DNA of 64,000 bases from Oscillospiraceae bacterium (GTDB lineage: Bacteria; Bacillota; Clostridia; Oscillospirales; Acutalibacteraceae): contig SVOW01000009.1 in the NCBI GenBank assembly GCA_015066175.1, positions 62,001 through 126,000 of the forward strand, read 5' to 3'. Made by a program: the position numbers and the translations under genes. Under the pieces are notes generated by a model. It saw only the letters and a list, made by a program, of their open reading frames with translations, did not search any database and was not told the origin of the DNA. Numbering within the stretch: the first letter of the stretch is position 1; each line of letters opens with the position of its first letter. This document shows, piece by piece, positions 1 to 6,941 of this stretch.

Positions 1-527
1 AATTCTTCTGAAAAATCAGCATTGTTTCTCTCGGCAGTATCATTGCAGATAACAAGAAGCCTTACATCATCTGATAACTCGGCAACATAAGACATATGCT
101 CTTTATTGAATTCAATGGCTCTGTCATAACCGAATTTTCTGTAAAAATCATATAACTCAGTAAATTTTGTCCCTTCAGGAGAAATTCTTTCACCACCATC
201 ATAAGCAAAGGGATGCTCGTTGGAATCGTGCCCTGCTGTCAGCACAAAAATTTTCTTTCCTGTTTTTTCTTCAAAATTTTCAAGCAAAGCTGAAAAATCT
301 TTATGGCTCTCTTTTTCGCCATTGAACGAAAGGTCACCTGCAATCAGAATGATATCTGCTTCATCAGCTTTTTCAAGATATTCAAAAATAGCCTTATTTA
401 TGTTCTCCGTTTCAGCAAAACATTTTTGCTCAAAATCCATAAAACGCTCATATTCGTCACCATAAGCCCCTAAGGAATTTTTAAAATAGTGTGTGTCGGT
501 AATCACAAAAAATTTGAGTTCTTTCAT
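1..527 (-). CDS. Metallophosphoesterase, partial (C-terminus beyond left edge)
   Basis: This reading frame opens with ATG at 527 and stays open to base 1, so at least 175 residues are present and the rest lies outside the window. The N-terminus has the calcineurin-like phosphoesterase pattern: a D-x-H metal motif (ITDTHYF) near residue 10 and a GDLSFNGEKESH block near residue 68, which matches the family's GD-x-x-x-N-G-x-x-x-SH form. The third motif, normally GNHD, reads LTAGHDSNEH, so the metal-bridging Asn is not in its usual place. No signal peptide is visible in the N-terminal part. A sigma-A promoter at 614-642 drives it, divergent from the sialidase-fold gene. Superfamily is clear; substrate is unknown. 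Confidence 0.8.
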   Translation of the reverse strand, partial: MKELKFFVITDTHYFKNSLGAYGDEYERFMDFEQKCFAETENINKAIFEYLEKADEADIILIAGDLSFNGEKESHKDFSALLENFEEKTGKKIFVLTAGHDSNEHPFAYDGGERISPEGTKFTELYDFYRKFGYDRAIEFNKEHMSYVAELSDDVRLLVICNDTAERNNADFSEE

Positions 528-613
528 CTGTGTGGTATCCCTCTTTTCTGGCGCAACTCCGGCCATATTTTGCAAAGTTACTAAAATTTTTATTAAATAA
601 AAATCTTTTTTAT

Positions 614-642
614 ATTATATTACTAAATACAAATCAAGTCAA
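614..642 (-). promoter_or_regulatory. Sigma-A promoter of the phosphoesterase gene
   Basis: Read on the minus strand: TTGACT at 642-637, a 17-bp spacer and TATAAT at 619-614. It lies about 90 bases before the ATG at 527. Confidence 0.7.
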
Positions 643-689
643 GTTAAAATGCTTTCGTTCTCGGCTTTTAAATCAAAATTCACCACCAC

Positions 690-718
690 TTGACAATGAA
701 AAATTAATTGTTTAAAAT
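690..718 (+). promoter_or_regulatory. Sigma-A promoter of the sialidase-fold gene
   Basis: TTGACA at 690-695, a 17-bp spacer and TAAAAT at 713-718. An in-frame ATG at 708 falls inside this promoter, so translation must start later, at 753. Confidence 0.7.
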
Positions 719-752
719 TAATTCACAATCAAAAGCAAAAGAGGAACACATT

Positions 753-1958
753 ATGAGTAATTTCTTTTTAAAAATCACACTGTTTTTACTTACTGTTTTA
801 ACAACTCTTTTCCCTGATGCAAACACTTTAAATATAAAATATAACCACTTACCATGTTCTTTTGAAGTCGAAAATGTAAGCACTGTTTTTCAGCCTGATG
901 ATGAAAACAGCACAATGGTCTGTGAATATCCCTCAATTATAAAACTATGCCATCAGAAAAATGAAGAAAACAATGGTAAGCTGCTTGTTGCTTTTGAAAA
1001 ATGGGGAGATACATATCCTGTTTTTGAAAGCGATGATGACGGAAAAACATGGCAGCAGATAACAACTGTAAAAGACAATCTTAACAAAGGTTATTGGAAT
1101 GAATGGATGCCTTTTTTATATGAGCTTCCTGCAGACATAGGTAATTTTGAAAAAGGCACAATTATTCTCGCTGCAACATCAATTCTCGGCGCCGGTGATA
1201 ATGTTTCAGACAGTACAATTACACTCTATTCAAGCACTGACCTGGGAAAAACCTTCAATGCATTCTGCAACGTTGATAAAGCGGGGGGTATTGATTGGGG
1301 TGTATGGGAACCATACCTTATTTATGAAAAAGAAACAGGCAGACTTTTCTGCTTCTATTCAGACGATTCTGACCCTGAACATTCACAGAAACTCGTATAC
1401 AAATATACCACTGACCTTGTAAACTGGAGTGAAAAATTTGAATGTGTAGCATGTGATGACCCTTCTCTCAGACCTGGTATGGTGTCTGTTGTGAAAATGG
1501 GTAATGGCGAATATTTTATGGTATATGAGATGATAGGTTTACACGGCGGTCCGATTTACTGCAAAAAATCAAAATCTCTTGACGACTGGTCTGACGTGTC
1601 AGACTATGGCGAAATAGTATCAGCTGCAGGCAAAACTTTCGGCTCTGCTCCATATGTTGTCTGGACACCTGAAGGTGGCGAAAACGGCACACTTATCGTA
1701 GCAGGTAAACATCACATAAAAGGCAGAAGCAAAACCGGCACAGACCTTTTTGTAAGCTTTGATTACGGAAAAACTTTTATCCCTATTGATAATCCCATTC
1801 CCTATACAATAGATTCTTACGAAAGATGTGGCTACAGTCCGTCATTTTTCCTCTCACCTGATGACAACACCATTTACTTTGCCAACAATCAGCCGTGTTA
1901 TGAAAGCACTTATAAAATAACGGTAGCAAAAATCAGAATTTCCGACTTTATAAAATAA
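753..1958 (+). CDS. Secreted BNR/Asp-box protein, sialidase superfamily
   Basis: A 401-residue exported protein. The ATG at 753 is preceded by GAGGAAC at good spacing and begins a hydrophobic signal peptide of about 25 residues; the earlier in-frame ATG at 708 lies in the promoter. Three Asp-box-like motifs are visible (SDDDGKTW, SSTDLGKTF, VSFDYGKTF), typical of six-bladed sialidase-type propellers. The central RPGMVSVVKMGNGEY stretch recalls GH93-type exo-acting enzymes as much as true sialidases. I infer an extracellular glycoside hydrolase acting on host or plant glycans, but cannot tell sialidase from arabinanase. The gene is monocistronic, with its own promoter and a strong terminator. 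Confidence 0.8.
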   Translation: MSNFFLKITLFLLTVLTTLFPDANTLNIKYNHLPCSFEVENVSTVFQPDDENSTMVCEYPSIIKLCHQKNEENNGKLLVAFEKWGDTYPVFESDDDGKTWQQITTVKDNLNKGYWNEWMPFLYELPADIGNFEKGTIILAATSILGAGDNVSDSTITLYSSTDLGKTFNAFCNVDKAGGIDWGVWEPYLIYEKETGRLFCFYSDDSDPEHSQKLVYKYTTDLVNWSEKFECVACDDPSLRPGMVSVVKMGNGEYFMVYEMIGLHGGPIYCKKSKSLDDWSDVSDYGEIVSAAGKTFGSAPYVVWTPEGGENGTLIVAGKHHIKGRSKTGTDLFVSFDYGKTFIPIDNPIPYTIDSYERCGYSPSFFLSPDDNTIYFANNQPCYESTYKITVAKIRISDFIK

Positions 1959-1984
1959 CAACAAAATAAATCTATCATCAGCAA

Positions 1985-2026
1985 ACCCCGGCTCTCTTAA
2001 AAACAAGAAAGCCGGGGTCTGTTTTT
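1985..2026 (+). terminator. Rho-independent terminator after the sialidase-fold gene
   Basis: ACCCCGGC (1985-1992) pairs with GCCGGGGT (2011-2018), followed by a T-rich run. It sits between two convergent genes, directly beyond the stop of the small gene on the other strand. Confidence 0.85.
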
Positions 2027-2161
2027 CTACATTAAGTTTGCAAAGAAGTCTCCGATTCGCTCAAACAAAGCACTGAAATCCCGATATATATACATAAAGG
2101 GAGCTGCAATTGCTGCAGATGTCGCGAGAATCGGCGCAACTATAAACATAAATATTCCCAT
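2027..2161 (-). CDS. Small hydrophobic protein, 44 residues
   Basis: An uncalled short gene. The frame from ATG 2161 to TAG 2027 encodes 44 residues: a hydrophobic N-terminal segment (MGIFMFIVAPILATSAAIAA) followed by a short amphipathic tail (ALFERIGDFFANLM). A near-ideal AAAGGAG lies 7 bases before the ATG, and a sigma-A promoter (TTGAAC, 17 bp, TAAAAT) sits about 40 bases further upstream. The gene ends exactly at the flanking terminator. A four-codon frame (Met-Lys-Gly-Glu) with its own GGGGGAG ends one base before the ATG. It looks like a single-pass membrane peptide; the function is unknown and I recognise no family. Confidence 0.65.
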   Translation of the reverse strand: MGIFMFIVAPILATSAAIAAPFMYIYRDFSALFERIGDFFANLM

Positions 2162-2201
2162 ATTATTCTCCTTTCATTTATGTCTCCCCCAATACAAAAT
2201 T

Positions 2202-2230
2202 ATTTTACAAAATAACGTATTAAAGTTCAA
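2202..2230 (-). promoter_or_regulatory. Promoter of the 44-residue membrane peptide
   Basis: Minus strand: TTGAAC at 2230-2225, a 17-bp spacer and TAAAAT at 2207-2202. The transcript would start near 2195 and give a leader of about 35 bases. Confidence 0.65.
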
Positions 2231-2306
2231 TATGCTTTCTTTTAAGAAAAATTCAAATAAAATTAAATTTTGTTAAATCGCGTAACATTTTATAAAACGA
2301 AAAATA

Positions 2307-2330
2307 AAAGGCTGACTTTCGTCAGCCTTT
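2307..2330 (-). terminator. Terminator of the NhaC gene
   Basis: AAAGGCTGAC pairs with GTCAGCCTTT around a short loop, and the minus-strand 3' arm is followed by T-rich sequence. It begins 5 bases beyond the stop codon. Confidence 0.85.
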
Positions 2331-2334
2331 AAGT

Positions 2335-3960
2335 TTATTTACTTTCCAAAGGTTTTTTTGCTGTGGCTTTTTTCATTACAAAGAGGAATGCAATTGTAAG
2401 CACTGCGCCAACGGGAAGAAGTATCCATGCATTCTGGATAAAGCCTGCCATAATGTACATAACAAATGAAATCGCCGCAACAGAAATTGCATAAGGAAGC
2501 TGTGTTGAAACATGGTTAACGTGATTACACTGTGCACCTGCTGAAGACATAATTGTTGTGTCTGAAATGGGTGAGCAGTGGTCGCCGCAAACTGCACCTG
2601 CAAGACAAGCTGAAATGCCGATAACAAGCATTGTGGGATTTTCCGGGAACATAACCTGCACAATCGGAATAAGAATACCGAATGTACCCCATGATGTACC
2701 TGTTGCAAAAGCAAGACCGCAAGCAACAAGGAAGATAATCGCAGGAAGGAAGTTGTTAAGACTTTCTGCCGAACTCTTCATAAGGCCTTCAACATAAACA
2801 TCAGCGCCAAGAAGACCTGTCATATTTTTGAGGGCTGTTGCAAGAGTAAGAATCATAATTGCAGGTACCATTGCAATGAAGCCCTTAGGTACACAAGCCA
2901 TTGCTTCTTTGAAAGTAACAAGACGTCTGCAAATAAGATATATAACAAGAATCACAAGTGCGATAATTCCTCCCCAGGGAAGAGCCACTGTTGCATCTGT
3001 GTTACCGAAAGCCGTGATAAAATCGCTACCATCTAAAATGCCGCCTTTGTAAACAAGGGCAAAAACGCAGATTGCGATAAGTATAATAACAGGAAGGATA
3101 AGGTCGATAACTCTGCCTTTGGGATTGCTTTCTTCCATTTTTTCACCCTGCTGGATATCGTCCTGACCTGATGTGAACAAATCGCCTTTAACCTGAGCGT
3201 TGAATTCGTGAAGTTTCATAGGACCGAAATCAAATTTCATAAGAACAAGTCCGATGATAAATACGAATGTAAGAAGTGAATAGAAGTTATAGGGAATAGC
3301 TTTGATAAAGAGCTGGAGTCCCTGACCTTCTGCAGTGTATTCTGAAACTGCGGCTGCCCAGGAAGAAATGGGAGCTATCATACAAATCGGTGCTGCTGTA
3401 GCATCAATTAAGTATGCGAGTTTTGAACGTGAAACTCTGTGGCTGTCTGTAACAGGGAGCATAACTGAACCAACTGTAAGGCAGTTGAAATAGTCATCAA
3501 TGAAAATAAGCACACCAAGAACGAAAGTTGCAATCATTGCACCTGTTCTTGATTTGATATGTTTCTGTGCCCATCTGCCGAATGCAGCTGAACCGCCTGC
3601 TTTATTCACAAGAGCAACAATAATACCGAGAATTACAAGGAACAGGAAAATACCTGCTGTGCCGGAAATAGCATCAATGAGACCGCCTTCAACAACGTTA
3701 TCAACAATTGCCAAAGGTTTAAAATCTGCTGCTAACATTGCTCCGGCAATAACACCTATAAGAAGTGAAGAGTAAACTTCTTTTGTAATAAGCGCAAGGC
3801 CGATAGCAATAATCGGAGGAACAAGCGCCCAGAATGTGGAATAGAATCCGCTTACAGATTCTCCGCCATCTGTGGCAAAGGCAACTACTGTCATTGTACC
3901 AAGCATCAGCACTGAAGCTATGATAGTAGTCAGAACTTTTTTCGTGGTAGAGTTTTTCAT
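2335..3960 (-). CDS. Na+/H+ antiporter, NhaC family
   Basis: A 541-residue polytopic membrane protein of the NhaC antiporter family. The N-terminal hydrophobic stretch ending in VAFATDGG resembles a cleavable signal or an extra first helix, as in several clostridial NhaC proteins. Charged, conserved elements (IDDYFNCLTVGSVMLPVTD near residue 155 and AGAVCGDHCSPISDTTIMSS near 455) match the family's ion-translocating core. It probably exchanges Na+ (or an organic solute) for H+ across the cytoplasmic membrane. The transcript is monocistronic, with a clear promoter and terminator. Some relatives exchange malate/lactate or amino acids, so the exact substrate is open. Confidence 0.88.
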   Translation of the reverse strand: MKNSTTKKVLTTIIASVLMLGTMTVVAFATDGGESVSGFYSTFWALVPPIIAIGLALITKEVYSSLLIGVIAGAMLAADFKPLAIVDNVVEGGLIDAISGTAGIFLFLVILGIIVALVNKAGGSAAFGRWAQKHIKSRTGAMIATFVLGVLIFIDDYFNCLTVGSVMLPVTDSHRVSRSKLAYLIDATAAPICMIAPISSWAAAVSEYTAEGQGLQLFIKAIPYNFYSLLTFVFIIGLVLMKFDFGPMKLHEFNAQVKGDLFTSGQDDIQQGEKMEESNPKGRVIDLILPVIILIAICVFALVYKGGILDGSDFITAFGNTDATVALPWGGIIALVILVIYLICRRLVTFKEAMACVPKGFIAMVPAIMILTLATALKNMTGLLGADVYVEGLMKSSAESLNNFLPAIIFLVACGLAFATGTSWGTFGILIPIVQVMFPENPTMLVIGISACLAGAVCGDHCSPISDTTIMSSAGAQCNHVNHVSTQLPYAISVAAISFVMYIMAGFIQNAWILLPVGAVLTIAFLFVMKKATAKKPLESK

Positions 3961-4056
3961 AACTTACCTATCCTTTCGTTTTATAATAAAACAGGCAAAA
4001 ATAAAAATTTCTGCCACCGTTCAGATTTTAACACCGGAACGGGCTTTTATAAGGCA

Positions 4057-4085
4057 AGTATATAATATTTTCGTGCCATTGTCAA
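4057..4085 (-). promoter_or_regulatory. Sigma-A promoter of the NhaC gene
   Basis: Minus strand: TTGACA at 4085-4080, a 17-bp spacer and TATACT at 4062-4057. It leaves an untranslated leader of about 90 bases. Confidence 0.75.
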
Positions 4086-4320
4086 ATTTTTTTACAAAAT
4101 CCTTAATAAATCGTTCTTATTTTTTGCCAATTATCAACAAAAATTGTTATATTTTTAACAAAAATCTTAAATCAGTATCTATTATTTACAATTAAGAAAA
4201 AACAGATTTTCTCTTGAAAGAATTTATTGAAGCTTTATACTAAGCAACTAAACTCAAAATCAAAGCAAAATGTTCATTAAAAGTTTATTAATTTTTTTAT
4301 CAAATTTACATGAAATACAC

Positions 4321-4349
4321 TTGCTATTTTACAAAATTAGAGTTATAAT
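4321..4349 (+). promoter_or_regulatory. Sigma-A promoter of the first lipoprotein gene
   Basis: TTGCTA at 4321-4326, a 17-bp spacer and TATAAT at 4344-4349. Confidence 0.65.
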
Positions 4350-4405
4350 GTATGGGCAGGGTATATGCATACTCTATGAAAATCATTTTTTGGAGGATAT
4401 GAAAG

Positions 4406-5341
4406 ATGAAAAAATTAATTGCTTTACTCATGGCGCTTACTATGGTATTCGCATTCGTAGCTTGTGGCAAAGATAAAGAAGGCGACGCTACAACAAATCC
4501 TAACGCTGAACCTGTAGTTGCAGAAACAACTGTACCTTCAGTTACAGCTCTGCCCACTGAACCTTCAGCAGATGAACCTGAAGAACCCGCAACTGAAATT
4601 GTTGAAGTTACAAATGCAGACGGCGAAACTATCACTGACGCATCAGGTGAAGCTGTTACAGAAACAATCACACAGGAAGCTACAACAAAAGCTCCCGAAA
4701 AGAAACCCGAAACTAAAGCTGAAATCGTTGAATATTTCAACAAAGCAGTTAACGGCGTTAAAACAGGTGCAAAATCAATCAAACAGCTTGAAGTAGTTAA
4801 CTACCTCGGTGGCGATGCTGTTATTGAAGGTGCTATTATCAATGGCATTTACAATGGTCTTGGCGGCAACGATTGGCTTGATGGTATGCTTCAGGACAAC
4901 AGCCAGGGCGAAGCTACATATTCTACAAGTGCAGACATCAAAGCTAAATTCCCTGTAGAAAACGAAACATGGGGCAGTAAGCTTACAGTTGATGACGTTG
5001 AATCAGCAACATGCACAGAAGCTAACGGCATTTACACAATCACAATCAAAACTAAACCCGATGCTAAAACAACTTCAATCGCTCATGGCGAAGGCCACAA
5101 CCCCAAAGTATTCAGCATTGCACTTCCTGAAACAATCAATGCTAACATCCCCGGTGTTGCACAGGGTATCGTTGGTGAAGCTGCAATGAACTATCCTTCA
5201 GGCACAGTTGTTGTTCAGATTGATAAAGGTACAGGTAAAGTTCTTTCAGCTAACTATGACGCACACTGGACAATCAACTTTGATAAGATGGGTGTTGTTC
5301 TTCCTCTTGCAACAAAATCAGCTTTCATTATTAACTGGTAA
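4406..5341 (+). CDS. Lipoprotein of unknown function, paralogue of 26688-27599
   Basis: A 311-residue exported lipoprotein. The signal peptide ends in a lipobox (FAFVACG), so Cys20 should be lipidated. A Thr/Glu/Pro-rich linker of about 80 residues follows, containing EVTNADGETITDASGEA, and then a globular domain from about residue 105 to the end. I recognise no family. The same layout, including the linker motif and a hydroxyl/amide-rich beta domain, recurs in the protein at 26688-27599, so the two are paralogues. GGAGG lies before the ATG at good spacing. The gene has its own promoter and terminator. The linker suggests display of the domain away from the membrane. Confidence 0.8.
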   Translation: MKKLIALLMALTMVFAFVACGKDKEGDATTNPNAEPVVAETTVPSVTALPTEPSADEPEEPATEIVEVTNADGETITDASGEAVTETITQEATTKAPEKKPETKAEIVEYFNKAVNGVKTGAKSIKQLEVVNYLGGDAVIEGAIINGIYNGLGGNDWLDGMLQDNSQGEATYSTSADIKAKFPVENETWGSKLTVDDVESATCTEANGIYTITIKTKPDAKTTSIAHGEGHNPKVFSIALPETINANIPGVAQGIVGEAAMNYPSGTVVVQIDKGTGKVLSANYDAHWTINFDKMGVVLPLATKSAFIINW

Positions 5342-5360
5342 GTAATTAATTGAAACATCA

Positions 5361-5393
5361 AAATACGGTGATTCTTCGGAATTGCCGTATTTT
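5361..5393 (+). terminator. Terminator after the first lipoprotein
   Basis: AAATACGG pairs with CCGTATTT with an inner GATTC/GAATT extension around a TTCG-type loop, then a T-rich tract. Confidence 0.85.
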
Positions 5394-5414
5394 TTATTTT
5401 TTTACCAAAAACAC

Positions 5415-5443
5415 TTGCATATATTTGGTTTTTAGTTTATAAT
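5415..5443 (+). promoter_or_regulatory. Sigma-A promoter of yajC
   Basis: TTGCAT at 5415-5420, a 17-bp spacer and TATAAT at 5438-5443. Confidence 0.7.
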
Positions 5444-5479
5444 ATCATAGTATACTTTAAACAAAGGAAGGAAATCATA

Positions 5480-5857
5480 ATGAATACAATAACACCACTT
5501 CTTCTCATTGGCGGTATGTTTATTCTGACATACTTCATTTCTATCCGTCCTCAGAAAAAGAGACAGAAAGAAGACCAGCAGTTACGCGAAAATCTCCAGA
5601 TTGGCGATGAAATCACAACTATCGGTGGCATCGTGGGTAGAATTGTTACCATCAAAGAAGATTCAATCATCATCGAAACAGGTGCTGACAGAACAAAAAT
5701 GAGACTTATGCGCTGGGCTGTTCAGACAAACAACACAGCTACAGAAAAACTCAAAGCTGAAAGAGAAGCTGCAAAGAAAGCTGCAGAAGAAGCAAAACAG
5801 GCAAGAATCGAAGAAGCAAAAAACAAAAAGAATAAGTCTTCTGAAGACAAAAAATAA
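5480..5857 (+). CDS. yajC: Preprotein translocase subunit YajC
   Basis: A 125-residue protein with one N-terminal membrane helix (LLLIGGMFILTYFISI), the family RPQKKRQKE motif directly after it, and a small cytosolic beta domain (NLQIGDEITTIGGIVGRI). The C-terminus is an alanine/lysine/glutamate-rich helix likely to form a coiled coil. YajC associates with SecDF and the SecYEG translocon at the cytoplasmic membrane. secD/secF are not adjacent here. AAGGAAGG precedes the ATG. The next gene follows a hairpin that contains its own ribosome binding site. Confidence 0.93.
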   Translation: MNTITPLLLIGGMFILTYFISIRPQKKRQKEDQQLRENLQIGDEITTIGGIVGRIVTIKEDSIIIETGADRTKMRLMRWAVQTNNTATEKLKAEREAAKKAAEEAKQARIEEAKNKKNKSSEDKK

Positions 5858-5870
5858 TCATAAAACAATC

Positions 5871-5910
5871 AAAACCTCCATATCTATCTAATGATAGAAT
5901 GGAGGTTTTT
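5871..5910 (+). terminator. Terminator after yajC whose 3' arm holds the next gene's Shine-Dalgarno
   Basis: AAAACCTCCAT (5871-5881) pairs with ATGGAGGTTTT (5899-5909), followed by T residues. The GGAGG at 5901-5905 is also the Shine-Dalgarno of the gene starting at 5913. Confidence 0.75.
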
Positions 5911-5912
5911 TT

Positions 5913-6323
5913 ATGCCCAAAAGCAAAAGAAGAAGAAGCCCTTCTTCCAATGATAAAAACATATTTTCAGTTTTTGCTAAAAAAATAATATCAGGCGGTG
6001 CAATTTCTTCCTTATTATTTTTTCTTCTTATGTTGCTTCTTGCTTTAATAACAATGAAGGCGAAAGTATCTGACACTATGCAGAATATACTTGTATTTTT
6101 CTTCGCCGTATTATCACCTTTTGTTGGGTCATTTATTGTTTTCAGAAAGGAAAGCAACAAAGGAATAATGTTGGGAGCATTTTCTGCCACAGCATCAATT
6201 ATTATTGCTTGTATTGTGCTGCTGTGCTTTTTGCATACATTAGGTACTAAAACAATACTTATGTCCGCATTAATGCTTTTAGGCGGCATATCAGGCGGAA
6301 TTGCAGCAGTAAACAAACGATAA
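5913..6323 (+). CDS. TIGR04086-type membrane protein
   Basis: A 136-residue protein with a basic cytosolic N-terminus (KSKRRRSP) and four hydrophobic segments. Size, helix layout, the Gly-rich last helix (LGGISGGIAA) and the position directly after yajC fit the TIGR04086 family of Clostridia, whose role is unknown. Its Shine-Dalgarno GGAGG lies in the 3' arm of the yajC terminator hairpin, so ribosome access and terminator folding are mutually exclusive. I see no separate promoter, so it is probably expressed by readthrough from yajC. Confidence 0.75.
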   Translation: MPKSKRRRSPSSNDKNIFSVFAKKIISGGAISSLLFFLLMLLLALITMKAKVSDTMQNILVFFFAVLSPFVGSFIVFRKESNKGIMLGAFSATASIIIACIVLLCFLHTLGTKTILMSALMLLGGISGGIAAVNKR

Positions 6324-6398
6324 TTTTTCTTGAAACGTCCTACCACCGGATTCAATAAAAAATTTGCTAAAGATATCGATAAATTATAATTTTCAACG

Positions 6399-6460
6399 AA
6401 AAATCCCCTCTGTCATTTCCATACGAAAATGACATCTCCCCTTACGTTTTTAAGGGGAGA
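6399..6460 (-). repeat. Two-hairpin interspersed repeat, copy 1
   Basis: On the minus strand: TCTCCCCTTA...TAAGGGGAGA, then TGTCATTT...AAATGACA, then GAGGGGATTTTT. The same order (AAGGGGAGA, TGTCA...TGACA, GGAG, T-run) recurs at 19557-19610. Confidence 0.7.
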
Positions 6461-6516
6461 CTGTAGCCGTAATATGCACATAAATTATAATTTATACTAT
6501 CAGTCAAATTCATATT

Positions 6517-6541
6517 GTAGGGCAGGGGCTTGCTCCTGCCG
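6517..6541 (+). repeat. GTAGGG-capped hairpin repeat, copy 1
   Basis: GTAGGG runs into a stem GGCAGG / CCTGCC. It faces copy 2, and the two GTAGGGC ends (6517 and 6578) are inverted, enclosing a 62-base unit. Confidence 0.7.
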
Positions 6542-6553
6542 TTAGTTTTTTGA

Positions 6554-6578
6554 CGGCGAGAGTAAACCCTCGCCCTAC
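6554..6578 (-). repeat. GTAGGG-capped hairpin repeat, copy 2
   Basis: On the minus strand GTAGGGCGAGGG continues to CTCGCCG, a GGCGAG / CTCGCC stem with a changed but compensated stem sequence relative to copy 1. Confidence 0.7.
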
Positions 6579-6659
6579 GGACGTTTATTTGAACGACCCG
6601 TTAAATTAAACATCGTAGTCAACGACGGTTTCTGACGTTGAGCAAATATGCACGTAAAT

Positions 6660-6690
6660 CGGCGGTTTGCCGACAAGCGCCAAACCCTAC
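6660..6690 (-). repeat. GTAGGG-capped hairpin repeat, copy 3
   Basis: Minus strand: GTAGGGTTTGGCG, a loop, then CGGCAAACCGCCG; the stem GGTTTG pairs with CAAACC. Confidence 0.6.
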
Positions 6691-6825
6691 AATGATAAAA
6701 ATAATTGAAGTAATAGTGAAGAAGTGTGGGTGGACTCCTTTCACACCTGATTATATAACGAAAACCAATGGTCACATCGTAAGTGCGTCGTTTCGGCGCC
6801 CGCGAAATTTATATGTCATTTTATT

Positions 6826-6849
6826 CGGGACGGTCAACCCGTCCCCTAC
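6826..6849 (-). repeat. GTAGGG-capped hairpin repeat, copy 4
   Basis: Minus strand: GTAGGGGACGGG, loop TTGA, CCGTCCCG; the stem GGGACGG pairs with CCGTCCC. Confidence 0.65.
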
Positions 6850-6892
6850 GATAAAAACGTTAATGGACAGACAAATTGTAATTATCAAACAA

Positions 6893-6922
6893 AAAAGAGA
6901 GTGGATTTCTCCACTCTCTTTT
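6893..6922 (-). terminator. Terminator of the 6942-10604 gene
   Basis: AAAGAGAGTGGA pairs with TCCACTCTCTTT around a 4-base loop, with T-rich sequence beyond on the minus strand. Confidence 0.85.
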
Positions 6923-6941
6923 AATTTACATGTTACTTTGA

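Larger units (their letters stand above)
3961..4405. other. AT-rich divergent intergenic region
   Basis: About 445 bases between the divergent NhaC and lipoprotein genes. It holds the two promoters listed separately. The NhaC leader contains one small hairpin (CCGTTC with GAACGG, about 4020-4043). I see no reading frame with a ribosome binding site and no recognisable riboswitch. Confidence 0.6.
6324..6941. other. Long non-coding stretch with palindromic repeats
   Basis: About 618 bases without a credible gene. A frame at 6638-6964 has no ribosome binding site and no recognisable product, and it crosses repeats. The stretch holds one copy of a two-hairpin repeat (6399-6460), four copies of a GTAGGG-capped hairpin (listed separately), a degenerate direct repeat AATATGCAC-TAAAT near 6470 and 6646, and the terminator of the giant gene to the right. 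No signal suggests a structured RNA with its own promoter. Confidence 0.6.

Noticed and set aside
708-752. Earlier ATG for the sialidase-fold protein
   Set aside because: It overlaps the promoter and would put charged residues ahead of the signal peptide.
3961-4056. NhaC leader hairpin as a sodium riboswitch
   Set aside because: Only a 6-bp stem is visible, with none of the conserved features I know for Na+ or Li+ riboswitches.
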